From positions 1-64,000 of the forward strand of contig JAAEAF010003439.1 of assembly GCA_011037195.1 (NCBI GenBank): a stretch of DNA of 64,000 nucleotides. Direction: 5' to 3'. This document shows, in pieces, positions 47,198 through 58,424 of the stretch (the stretch's first letter is position 1; each line of letters opens with the position of its first letter). The notes beneath the pieces were generated by a model, which worked only from the letters and a program-made list of their open reading frames with translations, was not told the origin of the DNA and made no database searches. The stretch is from Triatoma infestans (taxonomy: Eukaryota; Arthropoda; Insecta; Hemiptera; Reduviidae). The position numbers were made by a program, and so were the translations under genes.

Positions 47198-47244
47198 ACC
47201 ACAAAATGAAGCAGGCTACCACGGAAAATGTCTCTGATGAATTT

Positions 47245-48875
47245 ATTATATTTTTGTCCAATTACTTTTGATTAATCGTCTTCAGAAAAAAGTAATTTTA
47301 GGAAAGACCTATGGGAGCAGTGATTAGCCTCTCCTCCCTAAATTGTCATTACAACATAATATACGGTTCCCTTACATTGTTATGACAATAAACAAGTAGC
47401 AAACATTGCAACTTTTTTAACATATTCTTTACATAGATAAAACTTAATTTTTTAAATATTCTGTTTGTCTTGATTCTGTTTTGAAAATAAACTACATAGT
47501 ATCAATTTAGAAATTGCTAAAAATATATCTAACACAACTTTCATAATCATTGATAAATTTCAACTTTGCCAAAATGCAAAGTCACAATGTAATCAGCTGT
47601 ATTTTATTAATTTTCATTAAGCATTTTGAATAAAACAAAATTCCCGTCTGTAATCCCTCCCCTCTCCCTTTGATAACCAGCTGCTATTATCCCTTTCCCA
47701 GAACAATATCTTTTGTTAATGTTTGTCAAATAAAAAGAAAAGTAAATAATCAAATCAACGTTAAATTTCATTTTAAATAATTTTTGTTGGTTTTATTTGT
47801 TTTTTTTAATCTGAAGTCAACATTCAAAATAATATACTCAGATTTGATAATTACAGCGGCAGCCATATTTTCTTATCAAATTTTGAATAAAATTTGTTTA
47901 AACCAACAATTCCGCGAAAATCTGTCCGGTTTTTCCAAAAAATTCCTTGTGACAATTTTTGTTTTAATTTAACTAGAAGCAACAATAATTAAAAGAAATA
48001 GTTGTACATAAAATTAATGTCTTTTTTTTTTAATTAATTTTCATCAGTCTAATCCAAATTTTTAACCTAAATGTTAAAAAAAATTAAAAATAAATTATCA
48101 GTACTTGTGATATGACTTTATGATAAGATAAACATATATTTAATGGACACAGAAGAGTCTAATTTATTTTTTTATATTACTTTCGTGATTTATTTTTTTT
48201 TTTTAGGAATTAATTGTACAATATTATAGTGCAATTAATTGGGATTAAATATAAGGAATTTCTTCTATTGGCGCCTAGTAGATTAAACCAATTCAATTAA
48301 TTATATACCAAGGGGTGATTAGTTTACTTTAATCAGTCAAATGTTCTTTTGTCCTGACAACATTTTAGAACTGCACCCCACATCTGTCAAATGTTTACAT
48401 GAAATTCTTCTATTTTTATACTGTTCCTCTTATTCTTTCTCTAGATATACGGATATATCGTTTCTCCTTTGAAGAGCTTCAAATAATGTCAGTAGTTTTA
48501 TTAATAATGAACGCTGCTAACTTCATGCCATCATAATATCCCAAAGACATGGAAACAGAGGATACAATATCCAATATTACATTGAGGAAATTTGAAATTC
48601 CATCCTTTCGATCAGTGAAAGTGAATAAAAATTTGTAGATAGATTCTAAACGGGTGATATTTTATGGGTTGCAATTTACGTGGGAATTATTTTTAAATAA
48701 TAACACTACGTAGCATAAGATAAATATTTTCTTTTTAAATAAAAAAAAAAAATTGCATTGAGCAGTATTTTATTAGTTACGAGTATGGAAATGAAATGTT
48801 TATACATTAAAATGTTTTAAAAAAAGAAGAATACTTTAAATAAATAAACTTTATTTCAACTAAAAAGAAAAAAAA
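47245..48875. other. gene-free AT-rich stretch
   Basis: Nothing recognised. A 62-codon frame at 47784 lacks any family signature. Confidence 0.35.
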
Positions 48876-48879
48876 CAAA

Positions 48880-49470
48880 AAAAAAAACGAGTGAAACACT
48901 AACACAACTTTCTTCTTACTGCATTTTACAAAATTTCAAAATTGACAATATTTTATAGTTAATATACATACGGAAATTCGTCGGTATTTTTTATGGAAAA
49001 AATCATGAAAAGTGAAAAAATAAACCATTCAGTAAAAACTGTTTATTCATTTTTTTTTTTTAAACTCAGAAGTTTGGCCGAATTTATTTACTTCTAATTA
49101 ATTTTATATTTACATGCTAAATATTGTATGATAGCACTTTAGAGGAAAACATAATCCCACCCCTCCCACAAAAGCCCCCCCCGTAAATGATTTTAATCCG
49201 AAGAAATGTTTCAATTAAATTTTATAGTCCTTTATATATGTATTGGGTAGCCCTAGTTCACACAAATTGTTTAAAGTGAAATCATTGTAGACGATTTAGA
49301 AAAAACAGCTGAAAACCAGAAAAAAAACTTTTCAGTAAAAACAAGCACTTCCGGTCTATCCAATTTTTTTTTTTTTCCTATTTCGAAATTTCAACAACAT
49401 ATTTAGTTCTAATGAATATTAATTAGATGATAGATTGTGGAATAAATTGGAATAGCACTTTAGAGGAATT
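48880..49470 (-). repeat. H-family right part
   Basis: gagtgaaacactaacacaac tttcttcttactgc at the left, then monomers with acttccggtctatccaattt near 49345. Confidence 0.75.
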
Positions 49471-49589
49471 ATAATAATGACTATTTAAACTCACTTAATT
49501 TTCACTTATTGGTTTTCTTCTCATGTAAGTAACAACTTTTCTTAGTGCTGGAAAGACGAGCGTGTTAAATTTAAAGATTTGACTTTAAA

Positions 49590-49995
49590 TTTCGTGCACT
49601 ATCTATCTACACACATAAACAACTATCTTTTTTATATAAAATTTTTTTCCAGGAAAATATTCTTGAGAGTTCTGAGGGGGCGACGACCATATTTTAAATT
49701 TTGAAAAAAATCAGGTTTACCGGAAGTGTGACGTTGCAGAATTGGGTTGAATTTTTTTTTTTTTTTTTTTATAGAATTTTCTCAAAAAACGGCAACAACG
49801 ATTTTCTTTAAACTTGGAAAGCTAACTGCACAAGATATAAAGGTTTATATCAAGATATAAAGGCATATAATCTAAACATGCAAAGATCTACAATTTTTAT
49901 TTGAAACATTTCTATAGAAAACAATATTTTAGGATATCAAACGTTACTGGAGTTGCTCAATGATAGGCTAATCAAGAGAAACTCGTATAAGATTT
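49590..49995 (+). repeat. H-family-related monomers
   Basis: ggtttaccggaagtgtgacg at 49712 and ggcaacaacgattttcttta. Contains a short local duplication of aagatataaaggtttata. Confidence 0.5.
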
Positions 49996-51107
49996 TTTTA
50001 TAAGAATTCTTTTAGAATTATTACTTGGAATTATGTTATTGAATTAAACCTTGAATTATTACAAAAAATCCGTTCCCAGTGTCTTATTTTACGATTGTAG
50101 GATGGTAGGTGGTATTTAAAAAAAAAAAAAACAGTAGTACTGAAGAAAGCATAGCGTCCTAGTGTTCTATTGTGGTTCTTCAAGCGAAAACAACCTCTCA
50201 AGAGTAACAAGTCTCTTTAATAGAATAAACATGTACTATACACAAATAAGTATCGGCCTCAAAAACATGTTCTCATAATTATAAGTCTAGGTATAACCAT
50301 ACATAAACCTTCCTCACTAGCTACCAACCTATAACACTGAACTTCCAGAAACTCCACGATATTTAAACAAAAAAAAAGTGGTAACCGTTTTCCAAAAAAA
50401 AAAAACACGAAATATCGAAAAAAAAAAATCATTAAGTAAAGTAAAATTTTACTGAATTACTGATTTTGATCGAAATTTCCTTGTCAATTCCGTTTTTAAT
50501 AGTTCTAAACGAAAAATAAAGTTTGGACTTCTTTCATTTTTCGTTTATACATAGATATTTCTTTAAAAAAAAAAAGCAAATTTGCAGGGGGGAGGGCGGC
50601 AGAGATAGGTTTTTGCTTCGAAAATTCCATTTCACATATCTTTTCGCATACCCGCAAACATAGTTCCCGGTTTACTTGCGATAGCCTTAATAAATTGTGG
50701 TTAAAAGTTTTATTTTTTTCATATTTGAGGTTATCAAATAAACAATATTGTAAAAAATAGTAATAAATACAATAATTTCTTTTTCATTAATAGTTACAAT
50801 AATTATTTAAATATGTATAATAATTAAAATTTCTAATTCTTATAACAAATTTACAGTAGATATTTAAATTTTAAGATGAGTCAGCGCTAAACCTTTTACT
50901 ATAAACATTTCTATGACATTATCTCTTCCCCCAAGGACGTCGTCACAATGATAAATGTAATTATATAGATATGTTCAAGTGGAAAATGAATTATTTCTTA
51001 ATCATTAACTGCGTTTTTTTTTTTAAATTACTTGTTCGGTATTAGTTTACTATGTTTGGAAACTCCTGAGTATGTAAAAGTGCGAATTGACTGTGAATCC
51101 AATAACT

Positions 51108-51352
51108 GAAAAAAAATCTGGTGTTAAACACTCACACTACTTAAACATTAATACTTTTTTTTTTAATTCTTTAAAATTGCAATGTTTACAAACGTATAGT
51201 TGGACTGGCAATACAAAAAAGGTGGACAGGTTATAGAAATAATGCTGAGTAGTTATAGTGGGGGCGCCGCGCTATCCGTCTCAAGACTCTATAGTAGCGT
51301 CAGTTTAAATTTAAACATAACTGAGAGGCGCCCTCAAAACCTCACTTAATAG

Positions 51353-51383
<31 letters not shown>

Positions 51384-51932
51384 TAAGAAAAATGTTTAGA
51401 AAAACCAAAAGTGATACGGTTTTTATCTTACAGAACCGTTTTCGGGAAAAATTCAAAAACCTTTTCTGTAAAGTTGCAATTTCCGTTTAACCGTTTTTTT
51501 TTTCAAATTTGGAATTTTCTATCAATAATATTAATCTACTGAAGTGTGATCTTTAGAGGAAAGCATAATATCGTTACTGTTTTCTCAGAATCCCCTCCCT
51601 CACAAATTCATGTTTTTTTGGGATAATGTTTAAAATAAATGGAACCGTTTTCGAGAAAATCTTGTAAAAATTGATAAAAACATTTCCGGTTTATAAATTT
51701 TGCCCCAAATCTTCGTGTCAGATGCGATGATAATATATAAATGGAATACCAAGTTTGTGCATCTTGTGATATTTCGTTTTTTAGAAATTCTGTTAACATA
51801 CACACACACACATTTGCTAAAAGATTTTTTTTCCATACTCGGGAGGTGGGGGACCTCAAAACATGTATTTCCGGTGAAAACTCAATTACGAAAATTTTGG
51901 CATAATACTTCCTTCTTACTAGCAGGAAGTGA
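51108..51932 (-). repeat. H-family repeat, nearly complete, diverged
   Basis: Right end tctggtgttaaacactcaca at the left; tttccgtttaaccg and catttccggtttataaattt inside; cacacacacacatttgctaa; left end aattttggcataatacttcc ttcttac. Confidence 0.7.
51195..51360. other. small GC-richer insert with ggcgcc ends
   Basis: Within a diverged H-family copy. agtgggggcgcc on the left and ggcgccctcaaaacctcact on the right are roughly inverted, with the palindrome gtttaaatttaaac between. Possibly a very short MITE. Confidence 0.3.
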
Positions 51933-51954
51933 ATATAAAAGACGGGAAGTTTAA

Positions 51955-52412
51955 AATGTTGATATTCAGTTTAGTAGGTACCATCATCTCATCTGAATGT
52001 AGATTTCGGTTAAAATCCTTAAACTTTGTATTTACCTTAAACACATAAAAAAAAAAACTATCACATTTTCCAAGCAAATTTATTTTTTATATCGTTCTCG
52101 AGGAGCTGCAATGTTAAGTTTTCCTCTAAAGTACCATTTCAGTATAATTTCACTTCCGGTTGATGGATTTTACCAAAAATCGTGTCTTCGTGTCTGATGC
52201 GGTGGTAGTGTTTAAATAGACTAAATGAAATTTGAGTTTCCTTAGACTTTTCGTTTTTGACATATTCTGTTAACATATACACACACACACACACACACAC
52301 ACCTACAAGTCATTCGCTAAAACATTTGTTTCTAATTCAGGGGCCCTAGAACATGTATTTCCGGTAATCTGGCAAGATCCCATTACTTCCTCTTACTAGT
52401 ATTAAGAGAAAG
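51955..52412 (-). repeat. H-family left and middle part
   Basis: atttcacttccggttgatgg at 52146, (CA)n at 52268-52291, left end cttcctcttactagtattaa gagaaagt. Confidence 0.72.
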
Positions 52413-52670
52413 TAAAAATAAAATCTTTCACTTTAAGTACTAGAGAGGCAAATGTTTAGAAGTAGCGCCTTGCGCCAAAGCCTAAAAGATCTTTAGAGGG
52501 GACTGTTACGTGATTATGCCTTAAAAGGGGTGATTATACGACGGTGTTTAAGCATAATGCTCAGTAAAATGGTATTCAAATTGTCAGGCCTTAAAATTAC
52601 AATGAGATGTTTGTACGGCAATGGCCAGAGGAGTTAAAAAAAAAAAAAAAAAAAAAAAATTTTCTTTGTT

Positions 52671-52711
52671 GCTCTACGTTTCGGGTACCATTGGTGCCCT
52701 TCTTCAGGAGC
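52671..52711 (-). ncRNA. hammerhead ribozyme motif, complete by inspection
   Basis: On the - strand: stem I GCTC/GAGC (4 bp), core CTGAAGA, helix II GGGCACC aat GGTACCC (one mismatch), GAAA, stem III ACGT, cleavage after GTA. It follows a long A/T tract and resembles the Penelope-like terminus at 10509. Confidence 0.65.
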
Positions 52712-52762
52712 TCTGTAAAAATTTATTGAAGGAAATATATTATTGTACAATTATAGTAGTTA

Positions 52763-52981
52763 TGAAAAGTTCATAGATTTATAGAAGAAAGAAAAATTTA
52801 AATTAAAGAAATATTACCAGAAGAAATTATACATAAGAAGTGACAGTAAATTAAGTAAAATGATATTGACAATAAGATTTTATTTAATTTACTGTCACTT
52901 CTTATGTATAATTTCTTCTGGTTTAATTTCTTTAATTGAAATTTTTCTTTCTTCTTTTTTTTATAAATCTATGAACTTTTC
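52763..52981. repeat. inverted repeat, arms of about 92 bp
   Basis: Arm 52763-52855 and the complement of 52884-52981 match almost base for base (gaaaagttcatagattta to agaagtgacagtaaattaa), apart from a small insertion in an A/G run. The loop is 28 bp. It lies 52 bp from the hammerhead motif and may belong to the same element. Confidence 0.8.
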
Positions 52982-52999
52982 TAATTTGTTTAATTATGG

Positions 53000-55345
53000 T
53001 ATTTAAATATTAATATTTTACTTATTAGTTTATATGACAGATATAATATTATCAGACAGATATACGTGACTGATATAAATATTATCAGGGTACCCCCATC
53101 TATTTACGCAAGCCTCGTCTAAATGTAATTAATCAATAATATATTTATATATATTTTTTTTTTTTTTAATTTTTTTCATCTGATGATATAAAAGTTGCTT
53201 CTAAATGAATTTTTTAAAAATATAATAGAAAATATCTTGGTCGCCTTAGGTGAAATAGGTTTAAGTTACTAAGAAAATCTAAGTGCCCAGTAAGTTCGAT
53301 CTATCCAAATTATTTTTCCATAGATTACAATTTAATCTAATTTTGTGGGGGTGGGGGTTCATCAGCCGTACCTTCAGTGATTTTGGCGCCCATGCCAGTA
53401 ACCTAGTCTGAGATCCCACTCAGTATCAGATATTCGCAAATGAACTTTCACAGTATTCGGTCTCATGGTTGCAAACCTTCGTCTCATGCTTGTCATGCTT
53501 GCTTATCAGAACCTACCACTGCCCCTAGCTTATGCGATTTGTCATGAGCCATTTTTTTTGATGGCCGTCTAGCTTTTTTTCATGACAACGTTATTTTGAA
53601 TGTTATCCCGCATTATGACATTGAAAAAGTCATATCCTTCTCATAGGGCTGTTGAAGATAGTTGAATTGTGCTAGACTGGGTCCCAGTATAGGCGTATGC
53701 AAACTTTACCCGACACGCACATTCATTTCCATATTCATATTTAGTTGTAAAACCTGAAAGGGGGAACCACAATGTCTAGATCATAATGGACATAGAAAAA
53801 ACGTTACTAAGTATTCATAGAGTATTGCCACAGAACTACAAGACCTAGTAAACTCAGCATGTTTCGTGTATACCTTTCTTAATCATTTATGGTTAAAGAA
53901 AAGGAAAAAAATAATCAGAACTAAGATCATTTAAAGTTTGATTTTAGGTAAATGTTGTCCTATTTTTTTTACATTATTTTGAAGTTAGTGTTTGTGTGTT
54001 GGAAACACAGGAAATGATTTTTAATGATTTAAGCCCCACCCTTATTATCTCCGTTCTTATTTCCTGTATTTCCTGTGTGTGAAAAACACACATATGCACT
54101 AACACTAACACATATATGTTGTTATCAATTGAATAACTAATGTTGCTAGTCAACCAACAATTTATCAAGACATACCCGATGAGATCGGTGAATTTCCAAA
54201 ACCGGTCAGTGAGCAAAATATAACAATAAAGCATTGTGCAAGCTTCTCATGAGATAAAAACATAAATTTTGGATATTGTGAGGGCCGGGCCATACCTAGT
54301 TATATAGAGCAAAGTATTCAGCTACGCTATTCAGCACAGCCGGAAATCCTGAGTAAAGTGTTATATGAATACTAACTTATGTTTTCGTATTAATTGGATT
54401 GCTTTATAGTATATATATAATGTATCTGATAAATTTGTACTTGAATTCAAATACAGTTTAATTGAAGATACATGATTTGGGGGGGGATAATTTACTTTTT
54501 CTGCAATCGTTGAATAATTTGCCGATTATTTCATTAAATTTAGTGTAGAAAGCTGCAACTTTCACACGAAAAGTGAGTTACCCTTTACACTAGTGTGTAA
54601 AATTAATCAAATTTAATTAACCCGACATCTAGCGGCAATACGCGTGAAAAAAGATCACGCGAACAAATCCTAGATTCAGCGGATTTGAGGTTATACTAAA
54701 CTGAACAGGTAATTGAGTGAGAGAGTATTCAACTTGAATTAAAATACATTCTCTGTATATCACCTTATAATATTTTTTTTTTATATTCATATAAATTAAA
54801 AACCAATTTAATACTACTGCCGAAAATATCTAATATTTAACTCGTGAGAGAAATAATTATTTACAACTCTCGTCCAGATTGGTCAAACTCCATAGGTTAG
54901 GAGATAGGTTATAATCAGATAGGTTTTATTCTCCAATAGAAAGTGGAATAAAGTAATTCTTCTTTAAAATACCCATTTTCAAACTTAACTCAACGACACA
55001 ATTAAATAAATTCACATTAGAAAGTTAATTCATTTCTAATCATTTATTTATACTTTTTTTTTTTAATTTAAAAACAATTAAAAAGTGATAATACATAATT
55101 AAATAAACTATATGCAGATGAATGTATTTATATTACTTATAATTATGTATTATATTGTCAAGATTTTAAATAAATTCATAGTTTATTGGGCTCATTAGTT
55201 AATTTTACATTATACAAATTCAGTATTAACGTATTTATTATTGTTTCTAACTTTAATTTTATTTTTATGTTATTATTATTGCGGGAATATTCTATTAAAC
55301 TAAGCTGATAATTATTAACTGGCATTATTGCTTACTATAAATAGT
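53000..55345. other. gene-free stretch
   Basis: AT-rich with a GC-richer patch at 53340-53730 and acatctagcggcaatacgcg at 54625. No coding exon recognised. Confidence 0.35.
53984..54106. repeat. imperfect inverted repeat (about 33-bp arms)
   Basis: gttagtgtttgtgtgttgga to acaggaaat pairs with its imperfect complement ending catatgcactaac. Low complexity of the CA-rich arms weakens the case. Confidence 0.45.
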
Positions 55346-55349
55346 TCTG

Positions 55350-55500
55350 CCCTTCTTTTTTACTATCTGATTGTTAGAGAAGGTTTGCATTGTGCCAAAT
55401 TGTGAGAAATTTAGTTTTTATCGAAAATATATGTTTGATTTACATGAATAAGAGAAAAATGATTTTTAGCGAATGGTCTCTATCTCTCTTTTTCGTTTCA

Positions 55501-55533
<33 letters not shown>

Positions 55534-55860
55534 CATAAAAAAAAAAAAAAACTCAAAAATGGCAAAACTCAAAAAGCTCAAACTTGATATAGTGCCAAGT
55601 ATCGCCATCCGTGACATAAGGTTCACAAATCGAAAATGTGACTTCACTAATTCTTTTTTTTTTGTTGTTTGTTTGTAGTTTTTCACAATTTGCTCGAAAA
55701 TGATATCAACTATTTTCTTTAAACTACAAATAATAATTGCACAAATAATGTAAAGGCCTTTTTAAATCTCATTTCAGGAAAATTGCTTAATGGAAAGGCT
55801 TTGGGAACTTTATAAAGTTAAGCTTTCCTCCATAGTGCCTTATTAGTACAAAGTTTCGTT
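55350..55860 (+). repeat. H-family repeat, diverged
   Basis: ttttactatctgattgttag, cattgtgccaaattgtgaga, an (AT)n tract at 55499-55534 replacing the usual (GT)n, ctcaaaaagctcaaacttga, atgatatcaactattttctt. Confidence 0.65.
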
Positions 55861-55863
55861 TTA

Positions 55864-56025
55864 GATTTAGTGGTTATGAGCAATGGACTGGGAGGTTCCC
55901 ATTCAAGTCCCGTGTATAAATGCTACATTTTACATTCGTTTAAAAAAAAATATTAGGACTTCCGCTCCCATATCCGCGACACATAATTGGGTATTTCGAT
56001 GTTAAGCCCGCTTGAAAAAAAAAAG
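55864..56025 (+). mobile_element. SINE-B copy
   Basis: gatttagtggttatgagcaa, attcaagtcccgtgtataaa, tacattcgtttaaaa and the same end gttaagcccgcttgaaaaaa. Abuts the composite element at 56034. Confidence 0.75.
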
Positions 56026-56033
56026 CATTACGC

Positions 56034-56476
56034 GCAAGGGGTATCTGTTGCATGCAGTTACTTGGGGAGTAGCGACCCCACAGGTTACCACAGCTCAGTA
56101 CTCCATTCACTTGGTCAGAACAGTGTACACAATACACTTAAACTACATACACTCTACACTTTACAGACAAGGACAAACACAAGTACAGAAACTAGGATCT
56201 CCGTCCCTAGTTAATTGGCGAAAGCCAAGTGAGAAGGAAGGGATTAGCTCTGTGGTAACGCGCTGGACTAGCAACGCGGAAGTCCCGAGTTTGAATCCAG
56301 CATCCTTCCCTTAGATTTTCTCTTCCTAGGAGCTTCTACGACTCACTGCACGGTGATGGACAGTGTTGTCTCTAGCTAGAGAACATTGCTTGGAGGCCGG
56401 CCGGCTGTGCATTGGAGAAGGCTCCAAGGGGCACAATAGATCTTTCAAGTCGCAGTGCAATAATCCCCTACAACAA
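56034..56476 (+). mobile_element. composite element, second copy
   Basis: Module 56034-56231 with the same gcaaggggtatctgttgcat opening, SINE-A body from 56232, tail C (gcacaatagatctttcaagt, cccctacaacaatct). A SINE-B copy lies immediately upstream. Confidence 0.82.
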
Positions 56477-56494
56477 TCTAAAATTTACTATATA

Positions 56495-56960
56495 CACTTT
56501 ACAAGAATTCCCCCCCCCAACCCCTAAAATTATTTTCCCGGAAAAAGGTTTCAAGTAAAACATTTTCCTCATATGTCTAGCTGATAAACCAAATTTAAAG
56601 AAAATCATTGCGAGCAATTCGTCAAGATAATTGGGAAACATGAAAAAATCCATTCACTGAAGTTTTACTTCAAATAGATCGATTTTGATCAAAATCTTAT
56701 AATAGGGTTCGCTGGCAGCCTTTGAATGAAATAATGTTTGAAATTTTCTGCAATTTTCCGTTGTAGATTTGCAATTTTTGGATTGTATCATGAAAAATCT
56801 CGTGTGAACATTCACACGGCTCTTTTTTTTGTTTACAATAATTATTATTCTAAACGACAAACTGTCTTCATACTTAGAATTCTAGCAATGTTTTTTATTG
56901 TGCAAAAATAGGTTATAGTATCATAACCTCTTACTGAAGTGGCATTGTTGACGAATCTAT
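56495..56960 (-). repeat. H-family-related monomers
   Basis: attttcccggaaaaaggttt, gataaaccaaatttaaagaa aatc, atgaaaaaatccattcactg; right-end-like gtgaacattcacacggct at 56803. Confidence 0.5.
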
Positions 56961-57656
56961 AATTTCAGCCATAAAAAAAATAGAATATACAATTCATCTC
57001 CGAAGTTATGCACCCTCTTGTAGCGTAACAATTCGGAATGATTTGAAGAAGCGTCAGTGCTATCGGAGAGTTGTAGCTTATTGGGGAATTATGAGCCAAG
57101 TTCCGCTATACATGGAAAATTTTGCTTTGACCCACTTACTAAAACTGTATTAGAATTCTGGCCGTTTGTTTAGTAGAATCTGGAACCAAATTAGATGTCC
57201 AAACTACAAGCCCTTCTGTGGGAGGGAAATGTCTCAATCATAACGTCCGGCCCTCAATCAACAGGACTTCCTCTTCCCACGATACAATTCACAGCTAACA
57301 AGTGGGTGGCACCAGTATAATGAAAATATACAAGTGTTGGTGTATGATGGTGTGCTGTTTTACTATATGTGATATAGCATGAACTCAACAGCAGAGGCTC
57401 TGCAACAAAATTTGTTGTCAAGGGTCTAGAATATACCTAAATACTGGGTAGGAGGTAGGAAAAAGTTCCCACTCACACTCACTTCGCGGCCGATTCTTAC
57501 TGCAGTTGTTAGTCTGTAATTGAGCCTGAGATAGGTTGGCTCCCAAATAGGGTTGGAGTTACCTTCTACGTTATTCAACGCTCTTAGTCAATCTATACCA
57601 TCTGCTTGAGTTGTACTTGGTTGAAAGAGGATCCCCAATAGCTTAACTTGCAAGCG

Positions 57657-58103
57657 TGAGAAGTTTCACCATATATGAAGAATAACTTCTTCTTATTATT
57701 TGGTTCTCAGCAAGAAGTTTTACAATATATGAATAATAAAATTCCCTAATCCCATTTGGTTTTTACCAAGAAGTTTCATCATATTATGCCCTCACGCGTT
57801 GGTCTAGTGGGTAGCGCACTCGCCTTTCGTGCGAGAAGTCAGGATTTGATTCCCCTGAGGGCAAAATCGGTGTTGACTCAGCATCGTGATAAAAAGTGGG
57901 AAGCTACAGTTAATAGCGTCCTAGGTACGCTGGAACTAAACAACGTAGGAACGTGCTTACCACACGTCCTCCTATTCAAATCGCCGTCTGATAAGCCTTG
58001 GCCCTTCATGGGCTGTTGCGGCATAGGGTTTTTTTTTTAGGGTTTCACCATATAAGAAATAATAAAAATCCCTTATCCCATTTGGTTCCTAACAAGAAGT
58101 AAA
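57657..58103 (+). repeat. tandem repeat of about 55 bp, interrupted by SINE-C
   Basis: Units caagaagtttcaccatatat ... cccatttggtt at 57657-57710, 57711-57766, 57767-57785 joined to 58041-58092, and the start of a fourth at 58093. Confidence 0.75.
57785..58041 (+). mobile_element. SINE-C copy (third tRNA-derived family) with TSD
   Basis: A tRNA-like head (57788-57862) keeps a 7-bp acceptor stem GCCCTCA/TGAGGGC and an anticodon stem-loop CTCGC cuuucgu GCGAG, but a broken T stem. The body ends cccttcatgggctgttgcgg catagg and a T/A tract. gtttcatcatat (57773-57784) and gtttcaccatat (58042-58053) flank it. Confidence 0.8.
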
Positions 58104-58424
58104 GTAAACTCTGCCTAATCATTACAACATACACTCAATACCATCCTATACTTTAACAGATATTATCCATAAAGTAGTCGAACGCCAGTCACGCAATCAA
58201 AGGAGTTGCAAAAGATCTAGGTCATAGTAATTTTGTTTTTTATAGCCACCTATCACTCTTTAACATCTACATCTATTATAAAAAGTTCATTCTTTTTTTA
58301 GATTTTTTTTTTTTTTAAGTTAACTTAGGAAATTTGGGGGAGGGGCAACGCGAAGTTTTCCTTCAAACTGTCACTTCGGTTTTTGTATAATTCCATGCCA
58401 AGGTAATGTGAACTTTCCTAGTTT

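Larger units (their letters stand above)
46972..47239. mobile_element. hammerhead-bearing foldback element, copy 2 (near-perfect palindrome)
   Basis: Arms 46972-47095 and 47114-47239 are nearly identical inverted copies around an 18-bp centre. Outer edges read catcagagacattttcc. Homology to copy 1 is restricted to the outer half of each arm; the inner part (cagacagtgtgacaacacag) is specific to this copy. Confidence 0.85.

Noticed and set aside
46935..47261. Overlapping 67-74 codon frames on both strands
   Set aside because: Product of the 268-bp palindrome.
57788..57862. tRNA gene with UUC-like anticodon loop
   Set aside because: Acceptor and anticodon stems pair, but the T stem does not and the sequence continues into a 250-bp SINE with its own tail and TSD. 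It is a tRNA-derived SINE head.
57657..58103. CRISPR-like spaced repeats
   Set aside because: The units are contiguous tandem repeats without unique spacers, in a eukaryotic genome.
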